NCBI RefSeq assembly: GCF_007859195.1
Contig: NZ_VOHL01000001.1
Span: forward strand, 124,001 to 188,000
Source of the DNA: Streptococcus cuniculipharyngis
Lineage (GTDB): Bacteria > Bacillota > Bacilli > Lactobacillales > Streptococcaceae
Direction: 5' to 3'
DNA length: 64,000 nt
A program made the position numbers and the translations under genes. The notes under the pieces are model-generated. The model saw only the letters and a program-made list of their open reading frames with translations. It did not search any database and was not told where the DNA came from. This document shows, one piece after another, positions 53,143-63,528 of the stretch (position 1 is its first letter; each line of letters starts with the position of its first letter).

Positions 53143-54087
53143 TTAAAATGACAGATTTTTGACATAGGAGTGGAGACCCTTGGAGAAGGTGATTTGATTG
53201 TTGTGATCAATGAGAATGCCTTCCAGCTGCTTTTGCTGGTTGATTTGGGTTAAAATCAAGTCCTTATCAAGACCAAATAAACGGCTAGCCCAAAGGTCTG
53301 CTTGGAGGGAGGAGGGAGAAATAAGGGTCAGGCTGACCAAGGAACTACGAACGGGATAGCCTGTCCTTGGATCTAAAATATGATGGTAGCTCTGGCCTTG
53401 GTGGATCAAGCGACGTTCATAACTACCAGAGGTCACGACAGAGAGATTTTTTACCGGTAGGGTCAGGAGATATTGGCCGCGTTTACTGGCTTGGGGATTT
53501 TGAATGCCAACTGACCAAAGTCCACTTGGGCTTTGTGGATTTTTACCATAGACCAGGACATTCCCCCCCAGGTTAATCATGGCTGAGTTCACACCTTGTG
53601 TTTTGAGGAAAGTCACGATTTGATCCGAAATGTAGCCTTTGGCTAGGCCACCAAGGTCTAGTTTCATGCCTTGTTTTCGCAAAAAAACACTAGACTGGTC
53701 GGTATTGAGTAAAATATCTTGGGGATGACAGAGGGCTAATTTTTTCTGAATGGTCTGCTTGGTTGGTAGTCTAGCATCGGCAAAGCCAATTCGCCAGCTT
53801 TGGATGACAGGGCCTAGAGCAATATTGAGTTGACTCTTAGGGACAAGACTATGCTCTTTTCCTAAGGCAATCAGAGAAAAGAGATCGGGACTGATTTGAT
53901 AGGGTGCCAGTCCTGCCTTGGCATGAAGCTGGGCCAACTCGGATATTTGACTATTGGCACTAAAACGTTTTTCGTAATCTTCCAGTTGTTTGCTGACAAT
54001 TGCTAGGAGTTTTTGACTGTCTTGGCTATCAATCATTAGGTCAATGCGGGTTCCCATGAGTTGTAGGCTATCACGTGAAATACTCAT
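53143..54087 (-). CDS. apbE: FAD:protein FMN transferase
   Basis: This 314-residue ApbE-family enzyme attaches FMN to Ser/Thr of target flavoproteins. The motifs LDLGGLAKGYISD, INLGGNVLVYG and HHILDPRTGYPVRSS are present. It has no signal peptide or lipobox, so it is a cytosolic or unanchored type. An internal ATG at 54057 (MGTRIDLM) is a possible alternative start, since no clear ribosome site precedes 54087. Target proteins are not encoded next to it. Confidence 0.88.
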   Translation of the reverse strand: MSISRDSLQLMGTRIDLMIDSQDSQKLLAIVSKQLEDYEKRFSANSQISELAQLHAKAGLAPYQISPDLFSLIALGKEHSLVPKSQLNIALGPVIQSWRIGFADARLPTKQTIQKKLALCHPQDILLNTDQSSVFLRKQGMKLDLGGLAKGYISDQIVTFLKTQGVNSAMINLGGNVLVYGKNPQSPSGLWSVGIQNPQASKRGQYLLTLPVKNLSVVTSGSYERRLIHQGQSYHHILDPRTGYPVRSSLVSLTLISPSSLQADLWASRLFGLDKDLILTQINQQKQLEGILIDHNNQITFSKGLHSYVKNLSF

Positions 54088-54162
54088 GTTTTTAGTCTAT
54101 CATAAAGCCTGATACCTGACAATTTTTCTAAGGTTTCCAGTGCGAAATTGATCAAATTATGA

Positions 54163-54168
54163 TAGAAT
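54163..54168 (+). promoter_or_regulatory. Extended -10 of the tdk-prfA operon
   Basis: TAGAAT is preceded by TGA (TATGATAGAAT), 33 bp before tdk. No clear -35 is visible. Confidence 0.45.
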
Positions 54169-54200
54169 AATAAGGAAACTGTTTTAGAATAGAGATGAAG

Positions 54201-54779
54201 ATGGCACAGCTATATTATAAGTATGGAACCATGAATTCAGGTAAAACCATTGAAATTTTAAAAGTGGCCTATAATTATGAGGAACAAGGCAAACCGGTGG
54301 TTATTATGACCAGTGCCTTGGACACGCGAGATGATTTTGGGGTGGTTTCCAGCCGGATTGGCATGCGGCGTGAGGCTCTGCCGATTTCTGATGACACCAA
54401 TATCTATGATTATGTGGAAGGCTTAGACCCGAAACCTTATTGTGTCTTGATTGATGAAAGTCAATTTTTGAAAAAGCACCATGTTTATCAGCTGGCCCGA
54501 GTTGTCGATGAGTTAGATGTGCCGGTCATGGCCTTTGGCTTGAAGAATGATTTCCAAAACGAACTGTTTGCAGGCTCTAAATACTTGCTCTTATTTGCAG
54601 ATAAGATTGATGAGATTAAAACCATCTGTCAATTTTGTAGCAAGAAAGCGACCATGGTTTTACGGACAGAAAATGGTCGTCCTGTTTATCAAGGGAATCA
54701 AATTCAGATTGGCGGCAATGAAAGCTACACCTCGGTTTGTCGCAAGCATTACTTTAAGCCCGAAGCCCTCACTAAATAA
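54201..54779 (+). CDS. tdk: Thymidine kinase
   Basis: This 192-residue type II thymidine kinase phosphorylates thymidine for salvage. P-loop GTMNSGKT, Walker B-like VLIDESQFL, and zinc cysteines ([14 protein letters not shown]) are present. AGAG at 54191 fits the ATG at 54201; the ATG at 54195 is possible. prfA follows after 11 bp. Confidence 0.94.
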   Translation: MAQLYYKYGTMNSGKTIEILKVAYNYEEQGKPVVIMTSALDTRDDFGVVSSRIGMRREALPISDDTNIYDYVEGLDPKPYCVLIDESQFLKKHHVYQLARVVDELDVPVMAFGLKNDFQNELFAGSKYLLLFADKIDEIKTICQFCSKKATMVLRTENGRPVYQGNQIQIGGNESYTSVCRKHYFKPEALTK

Positions 54780-54790
54780 AGGAGAAAAAG

Positions 54791-55870
54791 ATGAATATTT
54801 ATGATCAACTGCAGGCGGTAGAAGACCGCTATGAAGAATTAGGAGAGTTGCTCAGTGACCCTCAAGTGGTCTCAGATACCAAACGGTTTATGGAATTATC
54901 TCGTGAAGAAGCCAGCACGCGAGATACAGTGACCGCTTATCGTGAATACAAGCAAGTTATCCAAAACATTGCTGACGCGGAAGAAATGATTAAGGACGCT
55001 AGTGGTGATGCTGAATTGGAAGAAATGGCTAAGGAAGAATTGAAAGAATCCAAGGCTGCCAAGGAAGAATACGAAGAGAAGCTGAAAATCTTACTCTTGC
55101 CTAAAGACCCTAATGATGATAAAAACATTATTTTGGAAATTCGAGGGGCAGCGGGTGGTGATGAGGCCGCTCTCTTTGCAGGAGACCTCTTGGCCATGTA
55201 CCAAAAGTATGCGGAAAGCCAAGGTTGGCGGTTTGAGGTCATGGAGGCTTCAACCAACGGTGTTGGTGGTTTAAAAGAAGTTGTGGCTATGGTTTCTGGT
55301 CAATCTGTCTATTCTAAACTCAAGTATGAATCGGGGGCTCACCGTGTCCAACGTGTTCCTGTGACTGAAAGCCAGGGGCGTGTTCATACCTCAACAGCAA
55401 CGGTCTTGGTCATGCCAGAGGTGGAAGAGGTGGAATATGATATTGACCCCAAAGATTTGCGCGTGGATATCTACCATGCCTCAGGTGCGGGTGGTCAGAA
55501 CGTCAATAAGGTAGCAACCGCTGTGCGAATTGTCCATTTGCCAACCAATATCAAGGTGGAAATGCAGGAAGAACGGACTCAACAGAAAAACCGTGAAAAA
55601 GCCATGAAAATTATTCGTGCTCGTGTGGCGGACCATTTTGCTCAAATTGCCCAAGATGAGCAGGACGCCGAGCGGAAATCAACCATTGGTACTGGGGATC
55701 GTTCTGAACGTATTCGGACCTATAATTTCCCACAAAACCGTGTGACCGATCATCGTATTGGCTTAACCTTGCAAAAATTAGATACCATTCTTGGTGGTAA
55801 GATGGATGAGGTGGTTGATGCCTTGGTCCTTTACGATCAGACACAAAAACTAGAGAAATTAGCGAACTAA
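54791..55870 (+). CDS. prfA: Peptide chain release factor 1
   Basis: This 359-residue RF1 ends translation at UAA and UAG. The catalytic GGQ loop is [13 protein letters not shown]. The stop overlaps the start of prmC (TAATG). PrmC methylates the glutamine of the GGQ loop, so the pair is functionally linked. GGAG precedes the ATG. Confidence 0.97.
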   Translation: MNIYDQLQAVEDRYEELGELLSDPQVVSDTKRFMELSREEASTRDTVTAYREYKQVIQNIADAEEMIKDASGDAELEEMAKEELKESKAAKEEYEEKLKILLLPKDPNDDKNIILEIRGAAGGDEAALFAGDLLAMYQKYAESQGWRFEVMEASTNGVGGLKEVVAMVSGQSVYSKLKYESGAHRVQRVPVTESQGRVHTSTATVLVMPEVEEVEYDIDPKDLRVDIYHASGAGGQNVNKVATAVRIVHLPTNIKVEMQEERTQQKNREKAMKIIRARVADHFAQIAQDEQDAERKSTIGTGDRSERIRTYNFPQNRVTDHRIGLTLQKLDTILGGKMDEVVDALVLYDQTQKLEKLAN

Positions 55871-56694
55871 TGACTTATGCTAGCCTTTTTAAAAGTTATG
55901 GCGACCAATTAGAGCAGGTGGGGGAAGAAAGAGAGGCTTTAACCTTTGTTTTTTGCCAACTGAAGGGTTGGACCTATACCGATTTTATCCTCAATCAAGG
56001 CAAGGTCCCTAGCCAAGCTGATCAGGAACTCCTGGAAAAGATTGTTTGCCAGTTGAAGCAGCATGTCCCAGCCCAGTATATTTTGGGCAAGGCCCATTTT
56101 CATGGGATGGACTTACTGGTTGATCATCGAGTGCTCATTCCTCGGCCAGAAACGGAGGAACTGGTTGACTTAATCTTGGCAGAAAATCCGGCAGAACATT
56201 TGACCGTCTTGGATGTGGGAACGGGCAGTGGTGCTATTGCTCTTAGTTTAGCCCGTTATTGTCCAAACTGGAAGGTGACTGCCTTAGATATTTCTCCAGC
56301 AGCTTTGAGCTTGGCTCAAGAAAATGCCCAACAGCAAGGCTTGGATGTGACTTTTTTGCAGTCAGATATGTTAACAGGGCTGACGAAGTCTGTTGATTTG
56401 ATTGTTTCCAATCCCCCCTATATTGCTGAGGAAGATAAGGATGAAGTGGGGCAAAATGTTTTAGCTGCTGAACCCCATCTGGCCCTTTTTGCCAAAGAAA
56501 ATGGGCTAGCCCTCTACCGTCAGCTAGCTAAACAAGCTCCGGCTCATTTGAATAAAGAGGGAAAAATTTATCTGGAAATTGGCTATAAACAAGGGCAGGC
56601 GGTACAAGACTTATTTGCCCAAGCCTTTCCAGATAAGCAAGTTCGTGTGCTAAAAGATAGCCTTGGTAAGGATAGAATGGTGGTGGTTTCCTAA
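55870..56694 (+). CDS. prmC: Release factor glutamine methyltransferase
   Basis: This 274-residue SAM-dependent enzyme methylates the GGQ glutamine of RF1/RF2. The SAM motif VLDVGTGSGAIALSLA and catalytic SNPPYIAEE are present. Its start overlaps prfA and its stop overlaps ywlC (TAATG at each end). Confidence 0.96.
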   Translation: MTYASLFKSYGDQLEQVGEEREALTFVFCQLKGWTYTDFILNQGKVPSQADQELLEKIVCQLKQHVPAQYILGKAHFHGMDLLVDHRVLIPRPETEELVDLILAENPAEHLTVLDVGTGSGAIALSLARYCPNWKVTALDISPAALSLAQENAQQQGLDVTFLQSDMLTGLTKSVDLIVSNPPYIAEEDKDEVGQNVLAAEPHLALFAKENGLALYRQLAKQAPAHLNKEGKIYLEIGYKQGQAVQDLFAQAFPDKQVRVLKDSLGKDRMVVVS

Positions 56695-57299
56695 TGGTAT
56701 TAGAAGACATCATAGAACTGATTCAGGCAGGTCAAGCAGTTGTCTTGCCGACAGAAACGGTTTATGGTCTATTTGCCCAGGCCTTTGATGAAAAAGCGGT
56801 TGACCGTGTTTATCAGCTCAAACAACGTCCACGAGAAAAAGCCCTTAATCTCAATGTAGCTAGTTTTGATGATATCTTAGCTTATTCGCAACAGCAACCA
56901 GCCTGTCTTGCCAAGCTCTATCAGGATTTTTTACCAGGTCCCTTGACCATTATTTTACAGAGTAATGAACGTGTACCTGCTTGGATTAACTCAGGTCTAG
57001 CAACTGTCGGTTTTCGTCTCCCCAATCACCCCCTAACTAGGGAGATTATCCAAAGGACAGGCCCCTTGATTGGCCCCTCTGCCAATGTGTCAGGTCAAGC
57101 CAGTGGTAGGGTTTTTGCTGAGATTATGCGTGATTTTGCAGGTCAGGTCACAGGGGTAGCTGATGACCAGGCCATTTTAGGTGTGGATTCAACCATTTTG
57201 GACTTGTCAAGACCAAAGGCTAGGATTTTACGCCAAGGCAGTATTACTAGGGAAGAGTTACTTGATCGAGTACCTGAACTGATTTTCGAGGAGGATTGA
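56694..57299 (+). CDS. ywlC: L-threonylcarbamoyladenylate synthase (Sua5/YrdC family)
   Basis: This 201-residue enzyme makes threonylcarbamoyl-AMP for the t6A37 tRNA modification. The YrdC-like core has LPTETVYGLFAQAFD, KQRPREKALNLNV and SANVSGQASG. The length matches the short TsaC form with a small tail and no full Sua5 domain. It overlaps prmC and the GNAT gene. Confidence 0.92.
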   Translation: MVLEDIIELIQAGQAVVLPTETVYGLFAQAFDEKAVDRVYQLKQRPREKALNLNVASFDDILAYSQQQPACLAKLYQDFLPGPLTIILQSNERVPAWINSGLATVGFRLPNHPLTREIIQRTGPLIGPSANVSGQASGRVFAEIMRDFAGQVTGVADDQAILGVDSTILDLSRPKARILRQGSITREELLDRVPELIFEED

Positions 57300-57301
57300 T
57301 G

Positions 57302-57745
57302 ATGGGATTGCGTTCGCTAACTCAAAATGACGTCCCAGCCCTTGCAGAGCTTGCTCAGGTTTTGGGCTATCCTGTAGAAGAAGCCTTTGTTGCTCAGCAA
57401 TTAGCCCAGTTACTAGTTGATGAGAGCCATTTTATCTTAGGCTATGAAAAAGATGGGCAACTAGTTGGCTTTTTGGACAGTCAGGTTTATGAAAGTCTCT
57501 ATGCTCCCAAAGGCTTTAATGTTTTGGGCTTGGTGGTCTTGCCTTCCCATCAAGGACAAGGGATTGGTCGAGAACTGTTGACGGCTTTGGAAGAGGAAGC
57601 TAGCAATCGGGCATTTGCTTTTATCCGTTTGAATTCAGGTAGTCAGCGTCTAAATGCTCATGAATTTTATCGCCGTTGTGGTTATGAGGGAGATAAAATG
57701 CAAGTACGATTTTTTAAAAGAATAGGAGATAGAGATGATTTTTGA
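57302..57745 (+). CDS. GNAT-family N-acetyltransferase
   Basis: This protein of about 147 residues has the acetyl-CoA loop [19 protein letters not shown] (V-x-x-x-x-Q-x-x-G-x-G) and a C-terminal [12 protein letters not shown]. The substrate is unknown. GAGGAGG at 57288-57294 fits the ATG at 57302 better than that at 57299. It overlaps glyA by 11 bp. Confidence 0.88.
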   Translation: MGLRSLTQNDVPALAELAQVLGYPVEEAFVAQQLAQLLVDESHFILGYEKDGQLVGFLDSQVYESLYAPKGFNVLGLVVLPSHQGQGIGRELLTALEEEASNRAFAFIRLNSGSQRLNAHEFYRRCGYEGDKMQVRFFKRIGDRDDF

Positions 57746-58988
57746 TCAGGATAATTACCGTGATTTTGACCCAGAAGTTTGGCAGGCCATTGAGGAAGAA
57801 GGACATCGCCAGCAAAATAATATTGAGCTTATTGCCTCAGAAAATGTCGTGTCTAAAGCTGTCATGGCAGCTCAAGGGTCTCTCTTAACCAACAAATACG
57901 CTGAAGGCTACCCAGCCAAGCGTTATTATGGCGGGACTGATGTGGTCGATGTGGTGGAAAATTTAGCTATTGAACGTGCCAAGAAATTATTTGGAGCCAG
58001 TTTTGCCAACGTTCAGCCACATTCAGGTAGCCAAGCCAATACGGCAGCCTACATGGCGCTGATTGAACCAGGAGATACCGTCTTGGGGATGGATTTGTCA
58101 GCAGGGGGACATTTGACCCATGGGTCACCAGTTAATTTTTCAGGCAAAAGCTATCATTTTGTTGCCTATGGGGTCAATCCTAAAACAGAGACTTTAGATT
58201 ATGATGAGATTTTGACCTTAGCCGAAGAACATCAGCCTAAATTGATTGTGGCAGGAGCATCTGCTTATTCACGGACCATTGATTTTGCTAAATTCCGTGC
58301 CATTGCTGACCAAGTGGGAGCCTATCTCATGGTGGATATGGCCCATATCGCAGGTTTGGTGGCGGCAGGACTTCACCCTAACCCTATCCCGCATGCCCAC
58401 GTGGTGACTTCAACCACCCACAAGACCTTGCGCGGTCCGCGTGGTGGTTTGATTTTAACCAATGATGAGGCCTTGGCTAAGAAAATTAACTCAGCTATTT
58501 TCCCAGGGATACAAGGAGGGCCGCTTGAGCATGTGATTGCAGCTAAGGCAGTGGCTTTCAAGGAAGCACTTGACCCAGCCTTTAAAACCTATATGCAGGC
58601 TGTTTTGGACAATAGCAGAGCTATGGCCCAAGTCTTTGCTCACGACAGTGATTTCCGTCTGATTTCAGGTGGGACCGATAACCATCTCTTCTTGGTTGAT
58701 GTGACTAAGGTGGTGGAAAATGGCAAGCTTGCCCAAGATATTTTGGAAGCTGTTAATATTACCCTCAATAAAAATTCTATCCCTTTTGAAACCCTATCGC
58801 CTTTCAAAACTTCTGGTATTCGTGTTGGAACACCAGCCATTACTAGTCGTGGCATGGGGGTTCAAGAAAGTCAGCTGATTGCTGACTTGATGATTAAGGC
58901 CTTGAAACATGCTGATGATGAACGTGTTCTAGACGAGATTCGCCAAAGCATTAAGCAGTTGACAGATAAGTTCCCATTGTACGATTAA
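57735..58988 (+). CDS. glyA: Serine hydroxymethyltransferase
   Basis: This 417-residue PLP enzyme interconverts serine and glycine and supplies methylene-tetrahydrofolate. The PLP lysine lies in [30 protein letters not shown] and YYGGTDVVD are conserved. It is intact and of normal length. GGAG precedes the ATG within the end of the GNAT gene. Confidence 0.97.
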   Translation: MIFDQDNYRDFDPEVWQAIEEEGHRQQNNIELIASENVVSKAVMAAQGSLLTNKYAEGYPAKRYYGGTDVVDVVENLAIERAKKLFGASFANVQPHSGSQANTAAYMALIEPGDTVLGMDLSAGGHLTHGSPVNFSGKSYHFVAYGVNPKTETLDYDEILTLAEEHQPKLIVAGASAYSRTIDFAKFRAIADQVGAYLMVDMAHIAGLVAAGLHPNPIPHAHVVTSTTHKTLRGPRGGLILTNDEALAKKINSAIFPGIQGGPLEHVIAAKAVAFKEALDPAFKTYMQAVLDNSRAMAQVFAHDSDFRLISGGTDNHLFLVDVTKVVENGKLAQDILEAVNITLNKNSIPFETLSPFKTSGIRVGTPAITSRGMGVQESQLIADLMIKALKHADDERVLDEIRQSIKQLTDKFPLYD

Positions 58989-58989
58989 G

Positions 58990-59964
58990 ATGAATGATTT
59001 TTACCTTAAAAAAATAATTATCCACCAATTCAGCCCCAATGATACCGACTTGCATTTGTCTGATAGGGAGATTAGTTTGACCCCACGCCTGGACGATTAT
59101 TTCCGAAAAAAATTGAGCAAGATCTTTTCTGATGAGGCTAAACGAGGTCAATTTGCCCCTGATAGTCCCTTCCTTAGCCATCTGGATGATGATTTGTTAG
59201 CTAGTTCAGTAGCCATTAGCCAGTTATGGCAGGAAGAATTTATCGGCAGTGAGGATCAAAAGGTCAACGATTTGGTTTTTATTGAGTTTGAGCGACAAGG
59301 GCAGAGCCATTGGGCTTTTTTACGCCTAGCCTTGAAGGAACAACTGGCTCATATTGGACAAGAAGACCAGCCCATTAAGCTCAGTCAAAACAATCTTCCT
59401 AGTGCAGCACAAGCACCTGATGAAGCTCTAGTCATCAATCGTCAAAGTCTGGCTTATTACTTGATTGAAAAACGGCTGAAGCATAATGGTAGTTTTGCCA
59501 ATTATTTTTCAGAAAACCTGCTCCAAATAGAGCCTCAGCAATCGGTAAAAAAATCAATCAAGGTCTTGGAGCAGACTGCCCAAAAAATTGCCGACCAATT
59601 TCATCAAGATGATTTTAGTTTTCAGTCAAAGATGAAATCTACCCTCTATGACCAGCTGGAAGAAAAACAGGAATTATCGCCAGAAGAATTAGCTAATCAG
59701 CTCTTTGAAGATAATTTGACTGCCCGACTGAGTTTTGTGGATCAGGTCAAGGAAAAAATACCCGACCCCATTAAACTAACTGATATTGATCATTCTCGCC
59801 AGATTAAAAAGCTAGAAAATCAAAAGCTTTCCTTATCCAATGGGATTGAGTTGATTGTTCCCAACAAGGTTTATCAGGATGCTGAAATGGTAGAGTTTAT
59901 TCAGCATGAGGACGGTACTTACTCTATTCTTATTAAAAATATTCAGGATATCAGAAATAAATGA
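58990..59964 (+). CDS. Nucleoid-associated protein (NA37/YejK-like)
   Basis: This 324-residue protein begins MNDFYLKKIIIHQFSPNDTD and matches the NA37 family of nucleoid-associated proteins found downstream of glyA in streptococci. It is rich in Gln/Asp/Lys and lacks membrane segments. It starts 1 bp after glyA and overlaps the next gene by ATGA. DNA binding is inferred from the family. Confidence 0.8.
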   Translation: MNDFYLKKIIIHQFSPNDTDLHLSDREISLTPRLDDYFRKKLSKIFSDEAKRGQFAPDSPFLSHLDDDLLASSVAISQLWQEEFIGSEDQKVNDLVFIEFERQGQSHWAFLRLALKEQLAHIGQEDQPIKLSQNNLPSAAQAPDEALVINRQSLAYYLIEKRLKHNGSFANYFSENLLQIEPQQSVKKSIKVLEQTAQKIADQFHQDDFSFQSKMKSTLYDQLEEKQELSPEELANQLFEDNLTARLSFVDQVKEKIPDPIKLTDIDHSRQIKKLENQKLSLSNGIELIVPNKVYQDAEMVEFIQHEDGTYSILIKNIQDIRNK

Positions 59965-60578
59965 TAAAATTTTTAGGCCGCTTGATAGGCTTACTGCTTG
60001 GTTTTTTGCTGATTTTCAGTCTAATGACCATTTATCGAAATAGCAAGGCGGTGCTAGCCTATGCTCCTCTGGTTAGACAGGTTTTGGCTGATCGGCAACA
60101 GACTGAGAAAATTGATGAAAACTTAGTCTTGGCCATGATTTATACCGAGAGTAAAGGGCGGGGTCAGGACATTTTACAGGCTAGTGAGAGTTTTAGCGGA
60201 AGTATTGGTAGTATTACTAGTCCTAAAGAGAGTTTGAATCAAGGGTTAACCTTACTTGAGGATAACTTGGCTCAGGCCAATCAAGCCGGAACAGACACTT
60301 GGACAGCTGTTCAGGCCTATAATTTGGGACCAAATTATATTGCCTATGTAGCAGAACGTGGTGGCAAAACCAATTTAGATCTGGCTAGACGTTTCTCACG
60401 CGATGTTGTTGCCCCCAGTCTAGGGAATGTGACTGGTAAAACCTACCGATACTACCATCCCATTGCCATCTTTTATGGCAATCCTTATCTTTATCAAAAT
60501 GGGGGTAATAGCTATTATGTTGAACAAGTTAAGCTTAATTTGATGATTTTGAAGGTCATGAGTCAGTTAATCAATTAA
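59961..60578 (+). CDS. Lysozyme-like exported muramidase-fold protein
   Basis: This 205-residue protein has an N-terminal anchor (LIGLLLGFLLIFSLMTIY) and a lysozyme-like domain. The predicted catalytic Glu is in LAMIYTESKGRGQD, and AYNLGPNYIAYVAERGG follows. It resembles Lysozyme_like (PF13702) proteins acting on peptidoglycan at the cell surface. It is coupled to the preceding gene by ATGA. Confidence 0.85.
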   Translation: MIKFLGRLIGLLLGFLLIFSLMTIYRNSKAVLAYAPLVRQVLADRQQTEKIDENLVLAMIYTESKGRGQDILQASESFSGSIGSITSPKESLNQGLTLLEDNLAQANQAGTDTWTAVQAYNLGPNYIAYVAERGGKTNLDLARRFSRDVVAPSLGNVTGKTYRYYHPIAIFYGNPYLYQNGGNSYYVEQVKLNLMILKVMSQLIN

Positions 60579-60613
60579 AAAAGTAGAAGAGATAAGTCTC
60601 TTCTACTTTTTGC
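60578..60613. terminator. Bidirectional terminator between the lysozyme-like gene and pgm
   Basis: The 14-bp arms AAAAAGTAGAAGAG (60578-60591) and CTCTTCTACTTTTT (60598-60611) serve both convergent genes. Confidence 0.9.
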
Positions 60614-62332
60614 TTAATTAACAAACTCGTTGATTTCTTGTTCGATGGCAGCAATTTTTTGCTCAGCTTCGGTTAAGCTCTCGCCAACGGTAGCGATATA
60701 AAACTTGATTTTTGGTTCTGTTCCAGATGGACGAACAGCGAACCAAGAGTCATCAGCCAGGGTATATTTGAGGACGTCACTTGGAGGTGTGCTTAATTCA
60801 GTCACCTGCCCCTCTTGATTAGTTGCCGTTTGTTTGGCAAAATCTTCAAAAAGTGTAATAGCTGTTTGGTTGAACTGACTTGGTGCCTGTTCACGGAATT
60901 TCGCCATGATGGCTTTAATTTGAGCGGCTCCGTCAACCCCTGATAATTCAATTGAAATGGTTTTTTCAGCAAAGTAGCCATATTCTTGGTAGATTTGATC
61001 AATGCCATCAGCTAAGGTTAAGCCTTGCGACCGATAGTAGGCTGCAATCTCTGCGACCAACAGTACGGCTTGGATGGCATCTTTGTCACGCACAAAAGGT
61101 TTAATAAGATAGCCAAAACTTTCTTCAAAACCAAACATGTAGGTGTGGTTGTGCTTTTCTTCAAACTCTTGGATTTTCTCAGCAATAAATTTGAAACCTG
61201 TCAAAACATTAAACATGGTTGCCCCATAGCTTTCGGCAATTTTGGTCACCAATTCTGTTGAGACAATAGATTTAGCTAGGGCAGCGTTGGTTGGCAGGCT
61301 ACCAGCTTGTTTATGAGCTTCTAGAATATACTTGGCAAGGATGGCGCCAATTTGGTTACCAGATAGGTTTCTGTAGGAACCATCAGCCTGACGAATTTCC
61401 ACTCCTAGGCGGTCAGCATCTGGGTCTGTTGCCACCAAGACATCTGCCTCAACCTGACGCCCTAGGTCTTCTGCCAAAGCAAAGGCAGCCTGACTTTCTG
61501 GGTTAGGCGACTTGACGGTTGAAAAATTAGGGTCTGGCATGGCTTGGGCTTCAACGACTTCAACAGACTCAAAGCCAGCTTGGGCCAAGGCACGGCGGGT
61601 CAGCATTTCTCCTGTACCGTGTAGAGGAGTATAGACAATTTTCATGTCCTTGCCGTATTGGCTGATCAATTCTGGATTGATGTTAACCTCTTTGACCTCT
61701 TTGAGGTATTCGGCATCAACTGCTTCGCCAAGTATCTCCACCAACCCCTCAGCTTTAGCAGCGTCAAAGTCAGCGACAGCAATGGCAAAGGGGTCTTCAA
61801 TGGCACGGATAAAATCAGTCAGGGCATCGGCATCTGCTGGTGGCATTTGGCCGCCATCTTCCCCATAAACCTTGTAACCATTGAATGGGGCAGGGTTATG
61901 GCTGGCAGTAATCATGATGCCAGCAAAGGCATTAAGGTGACGGACCGCAAATGAGAGTTCTGGTGTTGGGCGAAGGCTCTCAAAAACGTAGGCTTTGATG
62001 CCATGTTGGGCGAGGACGCTAGCAGCATCTTGGGCAAATTCTGGTGAGAAATGGCGAGAATCGTAGGCAATAGCGACCCCACGTTTTTTAGCTTCTTCCC
62101 CTTTGCTTTCAATCAATTTGGCAAGTCCTTCGGTGGCCTGACGGACAACATAAATGTTGATACGGTTGGTACCAGCTCCGATGTAGCCTCGCATACCTGC
62201 CGTTCCAAATTCTAAGTTGGTATAAAAGGCATCTTCCTTGGTTTTTTCATCCATGGCGACTAATTCTTCTCGAAGATAGTCAGGAAGGTTGGTAACAGCT
62301 AACCATTTTTGATAGTTTTCTTGATAAGTCAT
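60614..62332 (-). CDS. pgm: Phosphoglucomutase/phosphomannomutase
   Basis: This 572-residue alpha-D-phosphohexomutase converts glucose-6-phosphate and glucose-1-phosphate, feeding UDP-glucose for capsule and wall polymers. The phosphoserine loop is ITASHNPAPFNGYK, the metal loop DPDADRLGVE, the sugar loop FGFEESFGY and the phosphate-binding loop RPSGTEPKIKFY. It is intact. AAGGAG precedes the ATG. Confidence 0.95.
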   Translation of the reverse strand: MTYQENYQKWLAVTNLPDYLREELVAMDEKTKEDAFYTNLEFGTAGMRGYIGAGTNRINIYVVRQATEGLAKLIESKGEEAKKRGVAIAYDSRHFSPEFAQDAASVLAQHGIKAYVFESLRPTPELSFAVRHLNAFAGIMITASHNPAPFNGYKVYGEDGGQMPPADADALTDFIRAIEDPFAIAVADFDAAKAEGLVEILGEAVDAEYLKEVKEVNINPELISQYGKDMKIVYTPLHGTGEMLTRRALAQAGFESVEVVEAQAMPDPNFSTVKSPNPESQAAFALAEDLGRQVEADVLVATDPDADRLGVEIRQADGSYRNLSGNQIGAILAKYILEAHKQAGSLPTNAALAKSIVSTELVTKIAESYGATMFNVLTGFKFIAEKIQEFEEKHNHTYMFGFEESFGYLIKPFVRDKDAIQAVLLVAEIAAYYRSQGLTLADGIDQIYQEYGYFAEKTISIELSGVDGAAQIKAIMAKFREQAPSQFNQTAITLFEDFAKQTATNQEGQVTELSTPPSDVLKYTLADDSWFAVRPSGTEPKIKFYIATVGESLTEAEQKIAAIEQEINEFVN

Positions 62333-62357
62333 GGCATTCTCCTTAATTTTGATTATC

Positions 62358-62376
62358 CTTAAACGCTTTCATTATA
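62358..62376 (-). promoter_or_regulatory. pgm promoter -10 with a possible CcpA (cre) site
   Basis: On the minus strand TATAAT (62376-62371) is followed at once by TGAAAGCGTTTAAG, which matches the cre consensus TGWAANCGNTNWCA at 12 of 14 positions. CcpA control is a guess. Confidence 0.4.
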
Positions 62377-62384
62377 GCATATTT

Positions 62385-62416
62385 TTTAAAAAAAATCATG
62401 GATTATACCCATGATT
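62385..62416 (-). terminator. Terminator after panT
   Basis: On the minus strand AATCATGG and CCATGATT are followed by TTTTTT, directly after the panT stop. Confidence 0.85.
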
Positions 62417-62423
62417 GTCTGAC

Positions 62424-62990
62424 TTATTTTCTGCCGAGGAGACGAGGAACGAGGCTCGTGGTGACCAGGGCAGCGATTAGCATTTCTGCTAGAGAATTAG
62501 TGGTTATAATGCTAGCCAGTAGGAGTTTGATATCACCGTTATAGCGTTCTGCGAAAAAGATGAAGATTCCCGATAAGACGAAGATGGTATTAGTTAACGA
62601 GCCAATAGCTCCAGCTAGGATCAAGCCCAGTTTATTGTGAATCAAACGATAAACGACGTAAGGGGTAAAACCGATTAGTAGGCGAGGAACAAAGGCAATG
62701 AGTAGGGAATAAAAGTTTCCTCCCTCGACAAAGGGAGAGAAGAGGTAGCTAGCTGGGGAGAGCAACAGAGTATTTGTTATCAGGCTAAGCAGGCCCATTA
62801 GACCACCAAGAAGAATACCGATACGGTAACCATAAGCAATGGAGGCAACGATAACGGGTAGATGAACGAGGGTAGGTTTGATTGGAAAAGGAAAAATACT
62901 AAAAATAGTGGTACTTAGGTACTGAATCACAATCATAATCGCAAAGAAGATAGCAATGATGGCAATGTTTGATGATTTTTTCTTATTCAC
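62424..62990 (-). CDS. panT: ECF transporter S component, predicted pantothenate transporter
   Basis: This protein of about 188 residues has six predicted helices (IAIIAIFFAIMIVIQYL; VHLPVIVASIAYGYRIG; LIAFVPRLLIGF). The S-component type is common beside coaC-coaB in streptococci, where it is predicted to carry pantothenate. The start is unclear: GTG at 62990 has GAAGAA upstream, and a TTG at 63005 is possible. It overlaps the end of coaC. The ATPase subunits of the ECF module are encoded elsewhere. Confidence 0.8.
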   Translation of the reverse strand: MNKKKSSNIAIIAIFFAIMIVIQYLSTTIFSIFPFPIKPTLVHLPVIVASIAYGYRIGILLGGLMGLLSLITNTLLLSPASYLFSPFVEGGNFYSLLIAFVPRLLIGFTPYVVYRLIHNKLGLILAGAIGSLTNTIFVLSGIFIFFAERYNGDIKLLLASIITTNSLAEMLIAALVTTSLVPRLLGRK

Positions 62991-63528
62991 TGAGAGATTC
63001 TTCAACTTTCTTTAAGATAATATCAAGGTCTGCTAAGGCCCCTTGGCCGTGATCACCACAGGCTAGCAGAGCACTCTTGGGTGGGATTTCTTGATAACCA
63101 AGCTGTTTTAAGCTGGCTAGGTTGGCCTGGGTTAGAGGATTGTTGTACATTTTGGTGTTCATAGCCGGTGCAATTAACTTAGGCAGTTCTGCTGGTAAGG
63201 CTAGAGCAGTGGCTGTCACCATATTATTTGCCATGCCATGGGCTAACTGAGCCAATGTATTGGCAGAGGCGGGAGCTAAGAGAAAGAGATCCGCCTCTTT
63301 ACCAAGGTCAATATGATTGATACGGCCGGCAATTTTTTCTTCCATAACATCCAAATGGACGGGATTTTTAGATAAGACCTGCATGGTGAGAGGGGTGATA
63401 AAATCTGTCGCTGCTTGAGTCATTAAGACATGGATCACGTAGCCTTGCTTGCTTAAGTGGCTGACTAAATCCGCCGCCTTATAGGCAGAAATGCTACCGC
63501 TGACAGCGAGGAGGATGGTTTTTGTCAT
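62983..63528 (-). CDS. coaC: Phosphopantothenoylcysteine decarboxylase
   Basis: This 181-residue flavoprotein decarboxylates PPC to 4'-phosphopantetheine in CoA synthesis. It starts MTKTILLAVSGSISAYKAAD and has APAMNTKMYNNP and ALLACGDHGQGA, the catalytic Asn and Cys segments. The ATG at 63528 lies within the end of coaB (35-bp overlap). The separate CoaC and CoaB arrangement is usual for streptococci. Confidence 0.93.
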   Translation of the reverse strand: MTKTILLAVSGSISAYKAADLVSHLSKQGYVIHVLMTQAATDFITPLTMQVLSKNPVHLDVMEEKIAGRINHIDLGKEADLFLLAPASANTLAQLAHGMANNMVTATALALPAELPKLIAPAMNTKMYNNPLTQANLASLKQLGYQEIPPKSALLACGDHGQGALADLDIILKKVEESLSE